Assembly: GCA_018700255.1 (NCBI GenBank)
Contig: JABISU010000053.1
Location: 1 to 9,160, forward strand
Length of the DNA stretch: 9,160 bases
From: Flavobacteriales bacterium
GTDB taxonomy: Bacteria; Bacteroidota; Bacteroidia; Flavobacteriales; UA16
Direction: 5' to 3'
This document shows positions 1 through 7,156 of this stretch, piece by piece. Below the pieces are notes generated by a model that was not told the DNA's origin, made no database searches, and worked only from the letters and a program-made list of their open reading frames with translations. Within the stretch, counting starts at the first letter, position 1, and every line of letters starts with the position of its first letter. The position numbers and the translations under genes are program-made.

Positions 1-7
1 AAATTAT

Positions 8-1030
8 TTGCAAAAAGAAGTTGAAATAAAAAGGTGGAAAGCATTAATTCCAGCAGTTATAGGGCTTGGGGTGATTTATTATTTCTACAGTGAGGACTTG
101 AAGAGTTTTGGGGTGGGTGATGTAAAATTGAGTTCGAGAGCAGCGCTAGCTTTTGCTGGAGCGGTAGGGTTGCTTGTAATTCGGGATCTTGCATATATGG
201 CTAGAGTGAAAATTCTGTCTATGGGAGAATTTAGTTGGCGAAGTTCGCTGAATGTAGTACTCCTTTGGGAGTTTGCATCGGCCATTACTCCCTCAGTGAT
301 AGGTGGGAGCCCCATCGCAATTTACCTTATGAAGCGCGAAGGAATGACACTTGGCCGTAGCGTTTCAACTGTGCTCGCTACATCTTTGATGGATGAGTTT
401 TTTTACGTTTTAGTTGTTCCTCTACTCATAATTATAATAGGAACGGATGCTTTTATCCCCGGGGGGTTGAGCAATACTGCGGAGATGGGGTTGAAGGTGA
501 TGTTTTTTACAGGGTACGGAATACACTGTGCCATCATGATTTTAATACTATTAGTTTTGTTTATAGCTCCGAACTCCACAAGGAATGCGATTTTGCGGAT
601 TTTCAGGTTACCTGGGTTAAAAAGATGGGAATTGAACGTTGAAAAAGTAACCCAGGAATGGATGCTAGCTTCGGATAGCTTTAAAGGGGCGACACTAGGG
701 ATGTGGTTAAAAACATTGGGTGTGACTTGCGTGAGTTGGACAGCACGGTTTTTAATACTTAATGCAGTTCTATACATCTTCTTCAACACGGTACAGAACT
801 TAGAAGTCTTCGCTCGTCAGCTCTCGCTATGGATAGCTATGTTAGTGAGCCCTACACCTGGAGCTTCGGGAATTGCAGAATTTTCTATGCCTGTATTTAT
901 GCAGGGAGTAGCAGTTGTTGGGGGGGCTACAGTATTGATTTGGCGTATACTAACCTACTACATATACTTAATAATCGGTTCTTTATTACTACCTGGATGG
1001 ATTGTGCGTACGGGTAAGAAAATATATTAA
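8..1030 (+). CDS. UPF0104/YbhN-type flippase-like integral membrane protein (start possibly upstream of window)
   Basis: Polytopic inner-membrane protein of the family that includes YbhN and the membrane domain of lysylphosphatidylglycerol synthase (MprF). Members are thought to move or modify lipids; the substrate here is unknown. Hydrophobic segments lie near residues 11-27, 46-62, 84-108, 132-146, 165-187, 235-260, 272-285 and 303-330. Two family signatures are visible: the loop EFASAITPSVIGGSPIAIY at about 88-106, and SPTPGASGIAE at 281-291, the counterpart of the family's conserved PxPGG/GxxE motif near the C terminus. There is no sign of the soluble aminoacyl-transferase domain of MprF. 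The start used is TTG at position 8, but the frame is open back to the window edge (codons AAT, TAT), so the true start may lie upstream and a few N-terminal residues may be missing. Family assignment is fairly sure; function is not. Confidence 0.82.
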   Translation: MQKEVEIKRWKALIPAVIGLGVIYYFYSEDLKSFGVGDVKLSSRAALAFAGAVGLLVIRDLAYMARVKILSMGEFSWRSSLNVVLLWEFASAITPSVIGGSPIAIYLMKREGMTLGRSVSTVLATSLMDEFFYVLVVPLLIIIIGTDAFIPGGLSNTAEMGLKVMFFTGYGIHCAIMILILLVLFIAPNSTRNAILRIFRLPGLKRWELNVEKVTQEWMLASDSFKGATLGMWLKTLGVTCVSWTARFLILNAVLYIFFNTVQNLEVFARQLSLWIAMLVSPTPGASGIAEFSMPVFMQGVAVVGGATVLIWRILTYYIYLIIGSLLLPGWIVRTGKKIY

Positions 1031-1061
1031 CTTTACTGACCACTAACGAAAATTTGAAAAG

Positions 1062-2234
1062 ATGTCTGACGGAATAGGAAAAGGAACGAGAGCGGTACAT
1101 GCCGGGGTAAAACACGATGCTTCTACAGGTGCTATTATGACTCCCGTTTATTTAACTTCTACTTATGTCCAAACCAAAGTAGGCGAGCACAAAGGTTATG
1201 AGTATTCTCGTACTCAAAACCCCACTCGACACGCCCTTGAAAATGCTTTTGCAGAGCTAGAAGGAGCGAATCACGGTCTGGCATTTGCTTCTGGGCTTGC
1301 GGCGATGGACAACCTTCTGAAATTACTTAAACCAGGAGATGAAGTGATCTCTACGAACGACCTTTATGGCGGAAGCTATAGATTGTTCACGACAATTTTT
1401 GCTAACTACGGAATTAAATTTCATTTTGTAAATCTCGACAATTGTGAAACTTCATTATCTGAAATGGTAAATGAAAACACGAGGATGATTTGGATAGAAA
1501 CGCCTACAAATCCTATGATGCAAATCACAGATGTACAGGCCGTTGTTAATTTTGTAAAGGGCAAGGAAATCCTTGTATGTGTGGACAATACTTTCGCTAC
1601 TCCAATGCTTCAGCAACCACTATCTCAGGGTGCAGATGTGGTGATGCATTCTGTAACCAAATATCTAGGAGGTCATTCAGATGTCGTTATGGGCTGCCTT
1701 ATGGTTAACGATGATGAGCTAAATGAAAAACTGCGCACACTACAAAATTCGTGCGGTGGTGTACCTGGCCCTATGGATTGTTTCCTCGTCATTCGTGGAA
1801 TTAAAACCCTACATCTTAGAATGGCTCGCCATTGCGAAAACGGCAGGGCTGTAGTAGAATATTTAAAGACGAATGATAAAGTAGAGAAAATCTATTGGCC
1901 TGGCCTGGAAAGTCATCCCGGATACGAAATAGCCTCTCGTCAAATGTCTGATTTTGGAGGTATGGTAGCTTTTACTCTCAAAGGCGACTCAATAGCTTCA
2001 GCAAATAAATTTGTTGAATCTACAAATATATTCACCTTAGCGGAATCTCTTGGAGGAGTAGAATCATTAATAGGACACCCAGCTTCTATGACTCACGCCT
2101 CTATTCCTAAGGAAATTAGAGAAAAAGTGGGAATAACGGATGGACTTATACGACTCAGTTTAGGTGTCGAAGATGCCGTAGATCTTATAGAAGACCTTCA
2201 ATTCGCTTTCAAAGAAATTTTAGATGATCACTAG
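1062..2234 (+). CDS. Cystathionine gamma-synthase / gamma-lyase family PLP enzyme
   Basis: Cytoplasmic fold-type I PLP enzyme of the Cys/Met metabolism family, 390 aa, the usual full length. Seen in order: YSR at 48-50 (phosphate contact from the neighbouring subunit), ASGLAA at 76-81 (cofactor phosphate loop), LYGGSY at 101-106 with the ring-stacking Tyr102, VDNTFATP at 174-181 with Asp175 for the pyridine nitrogen, and SVTKYLGGHSD at 197-207 with Lys200 as the Schiff-base lysine. The C-terminal block AESLGGVESLIGHP is shared by gamma-synthases and gamma-lyases. The enzyme should therefore either make cystathionine from an activated homoserine and cysteine, or cleave cystathionine to cysteine. 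I cannot separate MetB-like from gamma-lyase activity by eye. The ATG at 1062 follows an A-rich leader with no Shine-Dalgarno. The end overlaps kmo by 11 bases, suggesting translational coupling. Confidence 0.93.
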   Translation: MSDGIGKGTRAVHAGVKHDASTGAIMTPVYLTSTYVQTKVGEHKGYEYSRTQNPTRHALENAFAELEGANHGLAFASGLAAMDNLLKLLKPGDEVISTNDLYGGSYRLFTTIFANYGIKFHFVNLDNCETSLSEMVNENTRMIWIETPTNPMMQITDVQAVVNFVKGKEILVCVDNTFATPMLQQPLSQGADVVMHSVTKYLGGHSDVVMGCLMVNDDELNEKLRTLQNSCGGVPGPMDCFLVIRGIKTLHLRMARHCENGRAVVEYLKTNDKVEKIYWPGLESHPGYEIASRQMSDFGGMVAFTLKGDSIASANKFVESTNIFTLAESLGGVESLIGHPASMTHASIPKEIREKVGITDGLIRLSLGVEDAVDLIEDLQFAFKEILDDH

Positions 2235-3657
2235 TAATGCTACCCCTGAACATCACGCAATTGTAGGTGCAGGCCTAGTCGGAAGTTTACTTGGACTTAT
2301 GCTCGCACAACGTGGATATAAAGTCACTATCTATGATCGTCGATCCGACCCGAGAAATAGCAAAGCACTTGAAGGTCGTTCAATTAATCTCGCACTTAGT
2401 GATAGAGGCTGGAAAGCACTCGAAAAGGCTGGTGTAGCTGACAGAGTTCGTAAAATTGCTCTCCCGATAAAAGGTCGCCGAATACACGACCACTCTGGGA
2501 ATGAAACATTTCAACTTTACGGAGTGGGAGATCAGTGTATATACTCTGTTTCTCGATCAGGTCTCAACCTGATATTAGTGGAAGCCTCAGAAGAAAACCC
2601 ATCTCTGGAAATAAAATTCGACCATGAAAGTACAGGTTACAAAATTGCCGATAAAGGCGAAGTATCAGGTGTAAAATTGTATTTCAAAAATCGAAATGCA
2701 ATCCTGCACGATAGAATTTTCGGTGCCGATGGTGTATTCAGTGTCATACGTGAAAATATGACTCATACAAACCGCTTTGACTACTCACAGGAATATCTTC
2801 CACATGGGTATAAGGAAATTACTATGAGCCCTAACACGGATGGAGGGTATAGAATGTCGGAGGACGGGCTACATATTTGGCCTCGTGGAAAGTTCATGTT
2901 TATGGCGCTCCCTAATCCGGGTGGTAGCTTTACGTGCACACTTTTCGCGCCTTATGAAGGAGAGGAGTCATTCGAAAACATCAAGTCTGATGAAGACGTA
3001 CGTGCGTTCTTCAATCGACATTTCCCTGACGCAATTCCTCACCTACCTAAACTTATTCAAGACTGGAATACAAACCCCGTAAGTTCTCTATGTTGTGTAA
3101 AATGCCATCCCTGGAATATCAATTCCCGAGTAGTCATTATTGGAGATGCTGCGCATGCAATAGTGCCTTTCTTCGGACAGGGTATGAATTCTGGATTCGA
3201 AGATTGTACAATTCTTAGTTCACTAATAGACGAAGCTGTTCCAACATCAGAAGCTGATTGGAAATCACTTTTCGAAGAGTATACTAGACTAAGAAAGCCT
3301 GCCGGTGATGCTATATTAGACTTAGCGCTCCATAACTATATAGTTATGCGTGATAAAACTGCCGACCCTAAGTTCCTTTTACAAAAACGTATAGAAGCTC
3401 GAATCGCAGCTGCACATAGAGATCGCTGGAAACCTCTTTATACATTAGTAACGTTTAGTCATATACCATACGCTGAGGCGTTGGCAAAAGGTGAAGTACA
3501 ACAGGCAGTAATGAATGAAATCATGGCTTCACCCAACATTTCAGAAAAATGGGAAAGTGACGAAATCGTTGAGCGCGCCATTAAGCTTCTCGACGATTAC
3601 GAATCTGGTATCTTCACTATCGAGCGCCCCGCCTCCTTATTAAGCGCTGATGCTTAA
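2224..3657 (+). CDS. kmo: Kynurenine 3-monooxygenase (FAD-dependent)
   Basis: Flavoprotein hydroxylase converting L-kynurenine to 3-hydroxykynurenine with NADPH and O2, a step of tryptophan breakdown and of the eukaryote-like de novo NAD route. The protein is 477 aa, close to known KMOs. Seen: dinucleotide fold AIVGAGLVGS at 12-21 ending in the acidic strand TIYDRR (35-40), KMO-like GRSINLALSDRG at 51-62, the IYSVSR segment at 106-111, the FGADG motif at 166-170, and the flavin-ribityl motif IIGDAAHAIVPFFGQGMNSGFED at 305-327. The PFFGQGMN block with the N-terminal NLALSDRG segment favours KMO over related ubiquinone-biosynthesis hydroxylases. No C-terminal membrane helix is evident, unlike the mitochondrial enzyme. 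The ATG lies inside the end of the upstream PLP gene and the stop overlaps the next gene by 8 bases, so the three are probably one transcript. Kynureninase and 3-hydroxyanthranilate dioxygenase are not in the window. Confidence 0.93.
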   Translation: MITSNATPEHHAIVGAGLVGSLLGLMLAQRGYKVTIYDRRSDPRNSKALEGRSINLALSDRGWKALEKAGVADRVRKIALPIKGRRIHDHSGNETFQLYGVGDQCIYSVSRSGLNLILVEASEENPSLEIKFDHESTGYKIADKGEVSGVKLYFKNRNAILHDRIFGADGVFSVIRENMTHTNRFDYSQEYLPHGYKEITMSPNTDGGYRMSEDGLHIWPRGKFMFMALPNPGGSFTCTLFAPYEGEESFENIKSDEDVRAFFNRHFPDAIPHLPKLIQDWNTNPVSSLCCVKCHPWNINSRVVIIGDAAHAIVPFFGQGMNSGFEDCTILSSLIDEAVPTSEADWKSLFEEYTRLRKPAGDAILDLALHNYIVMRDKTADPKFLLQKRIEARIAAAHRDRWKPLYTLVTFSHIPYAEALAKGEVQQAVMNEIMASPNISEKWESDEIVERAIKLLDDYESGIFTIERPASLLSADA

Positions 3658-4525
3658 GCAATTAGTTTTTTTGGGCTTTGTTTTTACATCGCTAGTTTTT
3701 AGAACTTTTGCCCAAAACTCTTTCTTCTCTAATACCCTCTCAGACTACCGATCATCAGGATGGACTCTTTCCATTGGGGGTTCTGGGCTTGGAGGTTCGA
3801 ATTCTCCTTTCAACGAAGAGTGGATTATCGCAAACTCGACTTCTGGAACTGTCGACACTTTGTATTCAGGGACTTGGACTCCCCAGGGAGGATTTCATTT
3901 ATCTGGAGGAATAGGGCGAGTTTTTATTGCTAAGAATCCAATTCTTGCCGATAGGTTCTCTATAAACATAATCGGATCTAAACGTACAATAACAGAAACT
4001 TTCGAAGGAGTAATAGATGGGCAAGATAGTATTGTTGTAGGAGCCGGAAGCGCCTTAAATATTGGCGTATTTGTTGATGCTCTTAGAGCTATTACTCTAA
4101 CTAAGAAAGTTTTTTTAGAAGTGGGGATAGGTGGAGGATACAGAGTTGACTTCTCTTCTGAATTTGACTTTGAAACATCCACTCCCCTTTCAGTATTGGA
4201 AGGAGATATGTCTCCTTTTTCCGGTTGCTTTGAATTTATCGTGGGCGGAGGATTAATGATGAAACGAGGGAAATTGATAAGAGTTGAATTTGCAGCGGAC
4301 ATACTTCAACTAGCTCCCATAAACTCCACAGCTAAACTGCCTTGGAGAGTGGGGAATTATAGGCCCTATCGGGCAATGATAAGTTGGGATTTGTTTGGCT
4401 TAAAGCCCATAAAGCCTGAGGGTTCTTGTGCTGCCCCAACTCATTCTGAGAAATCTAAAGAGCTCTTTGGGAAGAAAATGCGAGGGTGGGGAAAAGCAAA
4501 GAGCAAAAGGAATAATAAGGACTGA
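3650..4525 (+). CDS. Secreted, probably outer-membrane beta-rich protein of unknown function
   Basis: A 291-aa protein I cannot assign to a named family. It opens with a clear Sec signal peptide (Lys3, hydrophobic residues 4-19, likely cleavage after Ala21 in RTFA-QNS). The mature part is rich in Gly, Ser and aromatics and alternates in beta-strand style: GGFHLSGGIGRVFIA (80-94), DRFSINIIG (101-109), KKVFLEVGIGGGYRVDFS (152-169), FEFIVGGGLMMKRG (194-207), LIRVEFAADI (209-218), RPYRAMISWDLFGL (238-251). This fits a small outer-membrane beta-barrel such as Bacteroidota often encode. Oddly, the last predicted strand is followed by about 40 residues ending in a basic tail (from about 267: many Lys/Arg), rather than a terminal aromatic residue. 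Cysteines at 193 and 260 could pair. Its ATG overlaps the kmo stop by 8 bases. The enzymatic neighbours give no direct clue to its role. Confidence 0.75.
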   Translation: MLKQLVFLGFVFTSLVFRTFAQNSFFSNTLSDYRSSGWTLSIGGSGLGGSNSPFNEEWIIANSTSGTVDTLYSGTWTPQGGFHLSGGIGRVFIAKNPILADRFSINIIGSKRTITETFEGVIDGQDSIVVGAGSALNIGVFVDALRAITLTKKVFLEVGIGGGYRVDFSSEFDFETSTPLSVLEGDMSPFSGCFEFIVGGGLMMKRGKLIRVEFAADILQLAPINSTAKLPWRVGNYRPYRAMISWDLFGLKPIKPEGSCAAPTHSEKSKELFGKKMRGWGKAKSKRNNKD

Positions 4526-4531
4526 TTAAAA

Positions 4532-4924
4532 CTACCCTTCACATAATTCCACCAGTACTTTTGCGGTATCAGAAGGGTGAAGGAAGGCTATTCTTTTTCC
4601 ATCAGCACCGTCTTTGGGGCCGCTTATGCATCGGTACCCTTTAGATTCTAATTCTGCGATTTCTCCTTCTAAATCATCGACGTAAAATGCTATGTGGTGA
4701 AGGCCCTCTCCACGCTTTGAGATATGTCTAGCTATGGGGCCGTCTTCCGATGTGGATTGAAGGAGCTCGATTTTAGACTCGCCTGTTTTGAAAAAAGAAG
4801 TCACGACTCCCTCAGACGGTACCTTTTCCCTTTTATACGGCGTGGTACCAAGAACATCTGTAAAGATCTTTTCAGCTGCGTCTAAATCCGCTACTGCTAT
4901 TCCAAGGTGATCTATTTTCTTCAT
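4532..4924 (-). CDS. mce: Methylmalonyl-CoA epimerase (VOC superfamily)
   Basis: Cytoplasmic metalloenzyme interconverting (2S)- and (2R)-methylmalonyl-CoA, linking propionyl-CoA carboxylase to B12-dependent methylmalonyl-CoA mutase. At 130 aa it has the normal size: two beta-alpha-beta-beta-beta vicinal-oxygen-chelate modules. The first begins KIDHLGIAVADLDAA with the expected metal ligand His6 and continues to KIELLQ (51-56). The second begins GLHHIAFYVDDLE (74-86), contributing His76 or His77, and closes with VLVELCEG, where Glu126 fits the final metal ligand. The loop GPKDGADGKRIAFLHP (102-117) matches the epimerase pattern and argues against glyoxalase I or a dioxygenase. The gene stands alone, away from mutase or carboxylase genes, as is common in this phylum. 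It converges on the upstream cluster with only six bases between stops, leaving no room for a separate terminator there. Confidence 0.93.
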   Translation of the reverse strand: MKKIDHLGIAVADLDAAEKIFTDVLGTTPYKREKVPSEGVVTSFFKTGESKIELLQSTSEDGPIARHISKRGEGLHHIAFYVDDLEGEIAELESKGYRCISGPKDGADGKRIAFLHPSDTAKVLVELCEG

Positions 4925-4932
4925 ATGAGTAA

Positions 4933-4962
4933 TTTCTTCGTAAGCGTAAAGTTATACCTTTG
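4933..4962 (+). promoter_or_regulatory. Bacteroidota-type promoter for the SDR gene (near-leaderless)
   Basis: TACCTTTG at 4955-4962 is an exact match to the TAnnTTTG -7 element used by the Bacteroidota primary sigma factor. TTTC at 4933-4936, 18 bases upstream, is one mismatch from the TTTG -33 element. Only five bases (CCGCC) separate the box from the ATG at 4968. In known promoters of this type transcription begins a few bases downstream of the box, so the start would fall at or just before the ATG. The transcription start is inferred, not shown. Confidence 0.65.
4947..4954 (-). promoter_or_regulatory. Possible -7 element for the epimerase gene
   Basis: Read on the minus strand this is TAACTTTA, one mismatch from TAnnTTTG, about 22 bases upstream of the epimerase ATG. 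It directly abuts the forward -7 box at 4955-4962. If both are real, RNA polymerase could not occupy the two divergent promoters at once. The match is weak and I see no convincing -33 partner, so this is tentative. Confidence 0.3.
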
Positions 4963-4967
4963 CCGCC

Positions 4968-5753
4968 ATGAATCTATCACTCAAAGGACAACACGCATTA
5001 GTGTGTGGAGCATCACAAGGAATCGGGCTGGCGGCAGCGAGAGAACTGGCGGAGTTAGGAGCTAAAGTAACACTGATGGCACGCAACTCCGAAAAATTAA
5101 AGGTAGCCATACAAAGTCTAGCTGAAGGCGATCATGAGGGTCATGGATATGTTGTGGCAGATTTCAGCAACCACAAAGATGTAAGTGAGGTAGCTCTTAA
5201 CTTAACGGCTGGTTCGAATATAGACATACTAGTAAATAACTCCGGAGGGCCTAAAGGGGGAGCTATCTCAGAGGCAGAAATAGAGGAGTTTACAAATACA
5301 TTTGAGCAGCACTTACTTTGCAATCATGTTCTTGCTCAAGCTGTACTTCCTGGGATGAGAGAGAGAGGTCATGGCAGGATTATTAATGTGATCAGTACTT
5401 CTGTTAAAGCTCCACTAAACGGGCTTGGGGTGTCGAATACGATAAGAGGGGCAGTGGCGAATTGGTCTAAAACATTAGCTAACGAAGAGGGAAAGCACGG
5501 GATAAGGGTAAATAACGTGTTACCAGGAGCTACGAATACCGGTAGGTTGAAAAGTATTATCGAAGCGAAGGCTTTGAAGGGTGGAACATCAACCGAGGAA
5601 ATTCAGAAAAAAATGACGGGGGCTGTGCCAGCTGGAAGGTTTGGTGAGCCCCATGAGATCGGCGGTGTTATTGCATTTTTATGCACACCTGCAGCTGACT
5701 ACATAAGTGGTATTAACGTGCCAGTTGATGGGGGGCGAACAGCATCACTTTAA
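4968..5753 (+). CDS. Atypical short-chain dehydrogenase/reductase (FabG-like, degenerate catalytic tetrad)
   Basis: A 261-aa SDR-fold protein of classical length. The cofactor side looks intact: GASQGIGLA at 14-22 matches GxxxGIG, Asp65 in VVADFS is in the usual place, NNSGGP (90-95) stands where most have NNAG, and the C-terminal ISGINVPVDGG (246-256) is standard. The catalytic side is not. Aligning GRIINVISTS...GVSNTIRGAVANWSKTLA with FabG puts Ser143 at the catalytic Ser, but Ser156 and Arg160 replace the YxxxK Tyr and Lys, and His115 replaces the Asn. This SNxxR version resembles a known, poorly characterised group of beta-ketoacyl-reductase-like SDRs, so it is probably a family trait and not decay. 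Substrate is unknown, and I would not call it FabG. It is transcribed divergently from the epimerase and is followed 59 bases later by gdhA. Confidence 0.87.
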   Translation: MNLSLKGQHALVCGASQGIGLAAARELAELGAKVTLMARNSEKLKVAIQSLAEGDHEGHGYVVADFSNHKDVSEVALNLTAGSNIDILVNNSGGPKGGAISEAEIEEFTNTFEQHLLCNHVLAQAVLPGMRERGHGRIINVISTSVKAPLNGLGVSNTIRGAVANWSKTLANEEGKHGIRVNNVLPGATNTGRLKSIIEAKALKGGTSTEEIQKKMTGAVPAGRFGEPHEIGGVIAFLCTPAADYISGINVPVDGGRTASL

Positions 5754-5766
5754 AAGAACTTTAGAT

Positions 5767-5774
5767 TATCTTTG
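5767..5774 (+). promoter_or_regulatory. Bacteroidota-type -7 element for gdhA
   Basis: TATCTTTG is an exact TAnnTTTG match in the 59-base gap before gdhA, with its last base 38 bases before the ATG. It predicts a short, A-rich leader of roughly 30 bases. A good -33 TTTG at the normal spacing is not evident; the nearest TTTA (5749-5752) is too close. Like the SDR promoter, the box is followed by GCnGC. Confidence 0.55.
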
Positions 5775-5812
5775 CAGCACAAAGCGTAAATAGAAACGTT
5801 AAAAATTAGACC

Positions 5813-7156
5813 ATGCAGGAACGTATTGATGCATTTATGGCTCAAGTCGCTAAATCAAATGCAAACGAACCAGAATTTCTACAAGCTGTCCAAGAGGTAG
5901 CTGAAACAGTAATCCCATTTATAGCTAAAAACCCAAAATACTCTGACGCGAAGGTGTTAGAGCGCATGGTAGAGCCCGAGAGAACAGTCATGTTCCGTGT
6001 GGCTTGGACTGACGATAATGGTGATGTACAGGTTAATCGTGGATACCGCGTTGAGTTTAACTCTGCAATTGGACCTTACAAGGGTGGACTAAGATTTCAC
6101 CCCAGTGTGAACCTCAGCATTTTGAAATTCCTTGGATTCGAGCAAGTCTTTAAAAATTCTCTTACAACACTTCCACTTGGTGGAGGTAAAGGGGGTTCTG
6201 ACTTTAATCCTAAGGGCAAGTCTGACAATGAAGTGATGCGGTTTTGCCAAAGCTTTATGACTGAGCTTTCAAGACATATAGGTGCTAACACTGACGTGCC
6301 TGCTGGGGATATCGGTGTTGGAGGACGTGAGATCGGATACCTGTTCGGTCAGTATAAGCGTATTCGCAACGAATTTGTTGGCGTGCTTACTGGAAAAGGC
6401 ATTAACTACGGTGGTTCACTTATCCGACCAGAAGCTACAGGCTACGGAGCTGTTTACTTTGCTCAGGAGATGCTGGCTACCCGTGGAGAGAAGCTGTTAA
6501 GTAAGACTGTCATTATTTCAGGCTCTGGAAATGTAGCTCAATTTGCTGCTCAGAAATGTATAGAATTAGGAGCGAAAGTGGTAACTCTTTCTGACTCAAA
6601 AGGATACATCCACGATCCAGAGGGGATTACTCAAGAAAAGTTAGAGTGGGTAATGGGCCTTAAAAACGTTCGCAGAGGACGTATATCAGAATACGAATCT
6701 CAATTCCCAGGAAGCACTTTCTACGAAGGAGCTCGCCCTTGGAGCGTTGCTTGTGACGTGGCTCTTCCGTGTGCTACTCAGAACGAAGTAAATGAGACTG
6801 ATGCAAAAGCTCTCATAACAAACAATTGTATTTGTGTAGCTGAGGGAGCTAATATGCCATGTGATCCTGAAGCCGTAGAAACTCTGCAATCAGGAGGAAT
6901 ACTATTCGCTCCAGGAAAAGCATCTAACGCAGGTGGAGTGGCTACTTCTGGACTAGAGATGTCTCAAAACAATATGCGTCTTTCTTGGACTGCAGAAGAA
7001 GTTGACGGAAAGCTACACAATATCATGAAAGACATCCACTCACAATGCGTGGAGTATGGTACTGATGAGGACGGTACAGTTGACTACGTACGTGGTGCTA
7101 ATATCGCAGGATTTGTAAAAGTTGCTGACGCTATGCTAGACCAAGGAGTTGTATAA
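5813..7156 (+). CDS. gdhA: Glutamate dehydrogenase, NADP-type hexameric
   Basis: Cytoplasmic enzyme that aminates 2-oxoglutarate to glutamate with NADPH, a main entry of ammonia into metabolism. At 447 aa it matches the small hexameric bacterial/fungal class. Seen: N-terminal substrate domain with YKGGLRFHPSVN (89-100, Lys90), EQVFKNSLTTLPLGGGKGGSDF (110-131, with Lys114 and catalytic Lys126), and PAGDIGVGGREIG (163-175, catalytic Asp166). The coenzyme domain follows, with the Rossmann motif ISGSGNVAQFA (235-245) and the second-strand end TLSDSKG (258-264). The SDS-type segment is like that of NADP-dependent enzymes such as E. coli GdhA, so NADPH preference is likely though inferred. AEGANMP and APGKASNAGGVATSGLEMSQN close the active site. 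The ATG at 5813 follows the leader AAAAATTAGACC without a Shine-Dalgarno. It has its own promoter-like box, so it is probably expressed independently of the SDR gene. Confidence 0.96.
   Translation: MQERIDAFMAQVAKSNANEPEFLQAVQEVAETVIPFIAKNPKYSDAKVLERMVEPERTVMFRVAWTDDNGDVQVNRGYRVEFNSAIGPYKGGLRFHPSVNLSILKFLGFEQVFKNSLTTLPLGGGKGGSDFNPKGKSDNEVMRFCQSFMTELSRHIGANTDVPAGDIGVGGREIGYLFGQYKRIRNEFVGVLTGKGINYGGSLIRPEATGYGAVYFAQEMLATRGEKLLSKTVIISGSGNVAQFAAQKCIELGAKVVTLSDSKGYIHDPEGITQEKLEWVMGLKNVRRGRISEYESQFPGSTFYEGARPWSVACDVALPCATQNEVNETDAKALITNNCICVAEGANMPCDPEAVETLQSGGILFAPGKASNAGGVATSGLEMSQNNMRLSWTAEEVDGKLHNIMKDIHSQCVEYGTDEDGTVDYVRGANIAGFVKVADAMLDQGVV

Noticed and set aside
403..789. 128-codon minus-strand open frame opposite the flippase-like gene.
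   Set aside because: No domain or plausible start context; the plus strand encodes a convincing membrane protein over the same bases.
1049..1056. AAAATTTG before the PLP gene, considered as a -7 promoter element.
   Set aside because: It lacks the TA of TAnnTTTG and has no -33 partner at the right spacing. The gap may simply be an A-rich leader.
3895..4302. 135-codon open frame on the minus strand opposite the envelope-protein gene.
   Set aside because: The translation is low-complexity and Pro/Ser/Thr-rich with no recognisable domain, while the plus-strand frame has a signal peptide and beta pattern. It is a shadow frame.
4534..4578. Inverted repeat ACCCTTC / GAAGGGT near the convergent gene ends, considered as a terminator.
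   Set aside because: The arms are seven bases with a 31-base loop, lie inside the epimerase coding sequence, and no T-run follows.
4968..5753. Naming the SDR gene fabG.
   Set aside because: The Tyr and Lys required for standard ketoacyl-ACP reductase activity are replaced and no fatty-acid synthesis genes are nearby.
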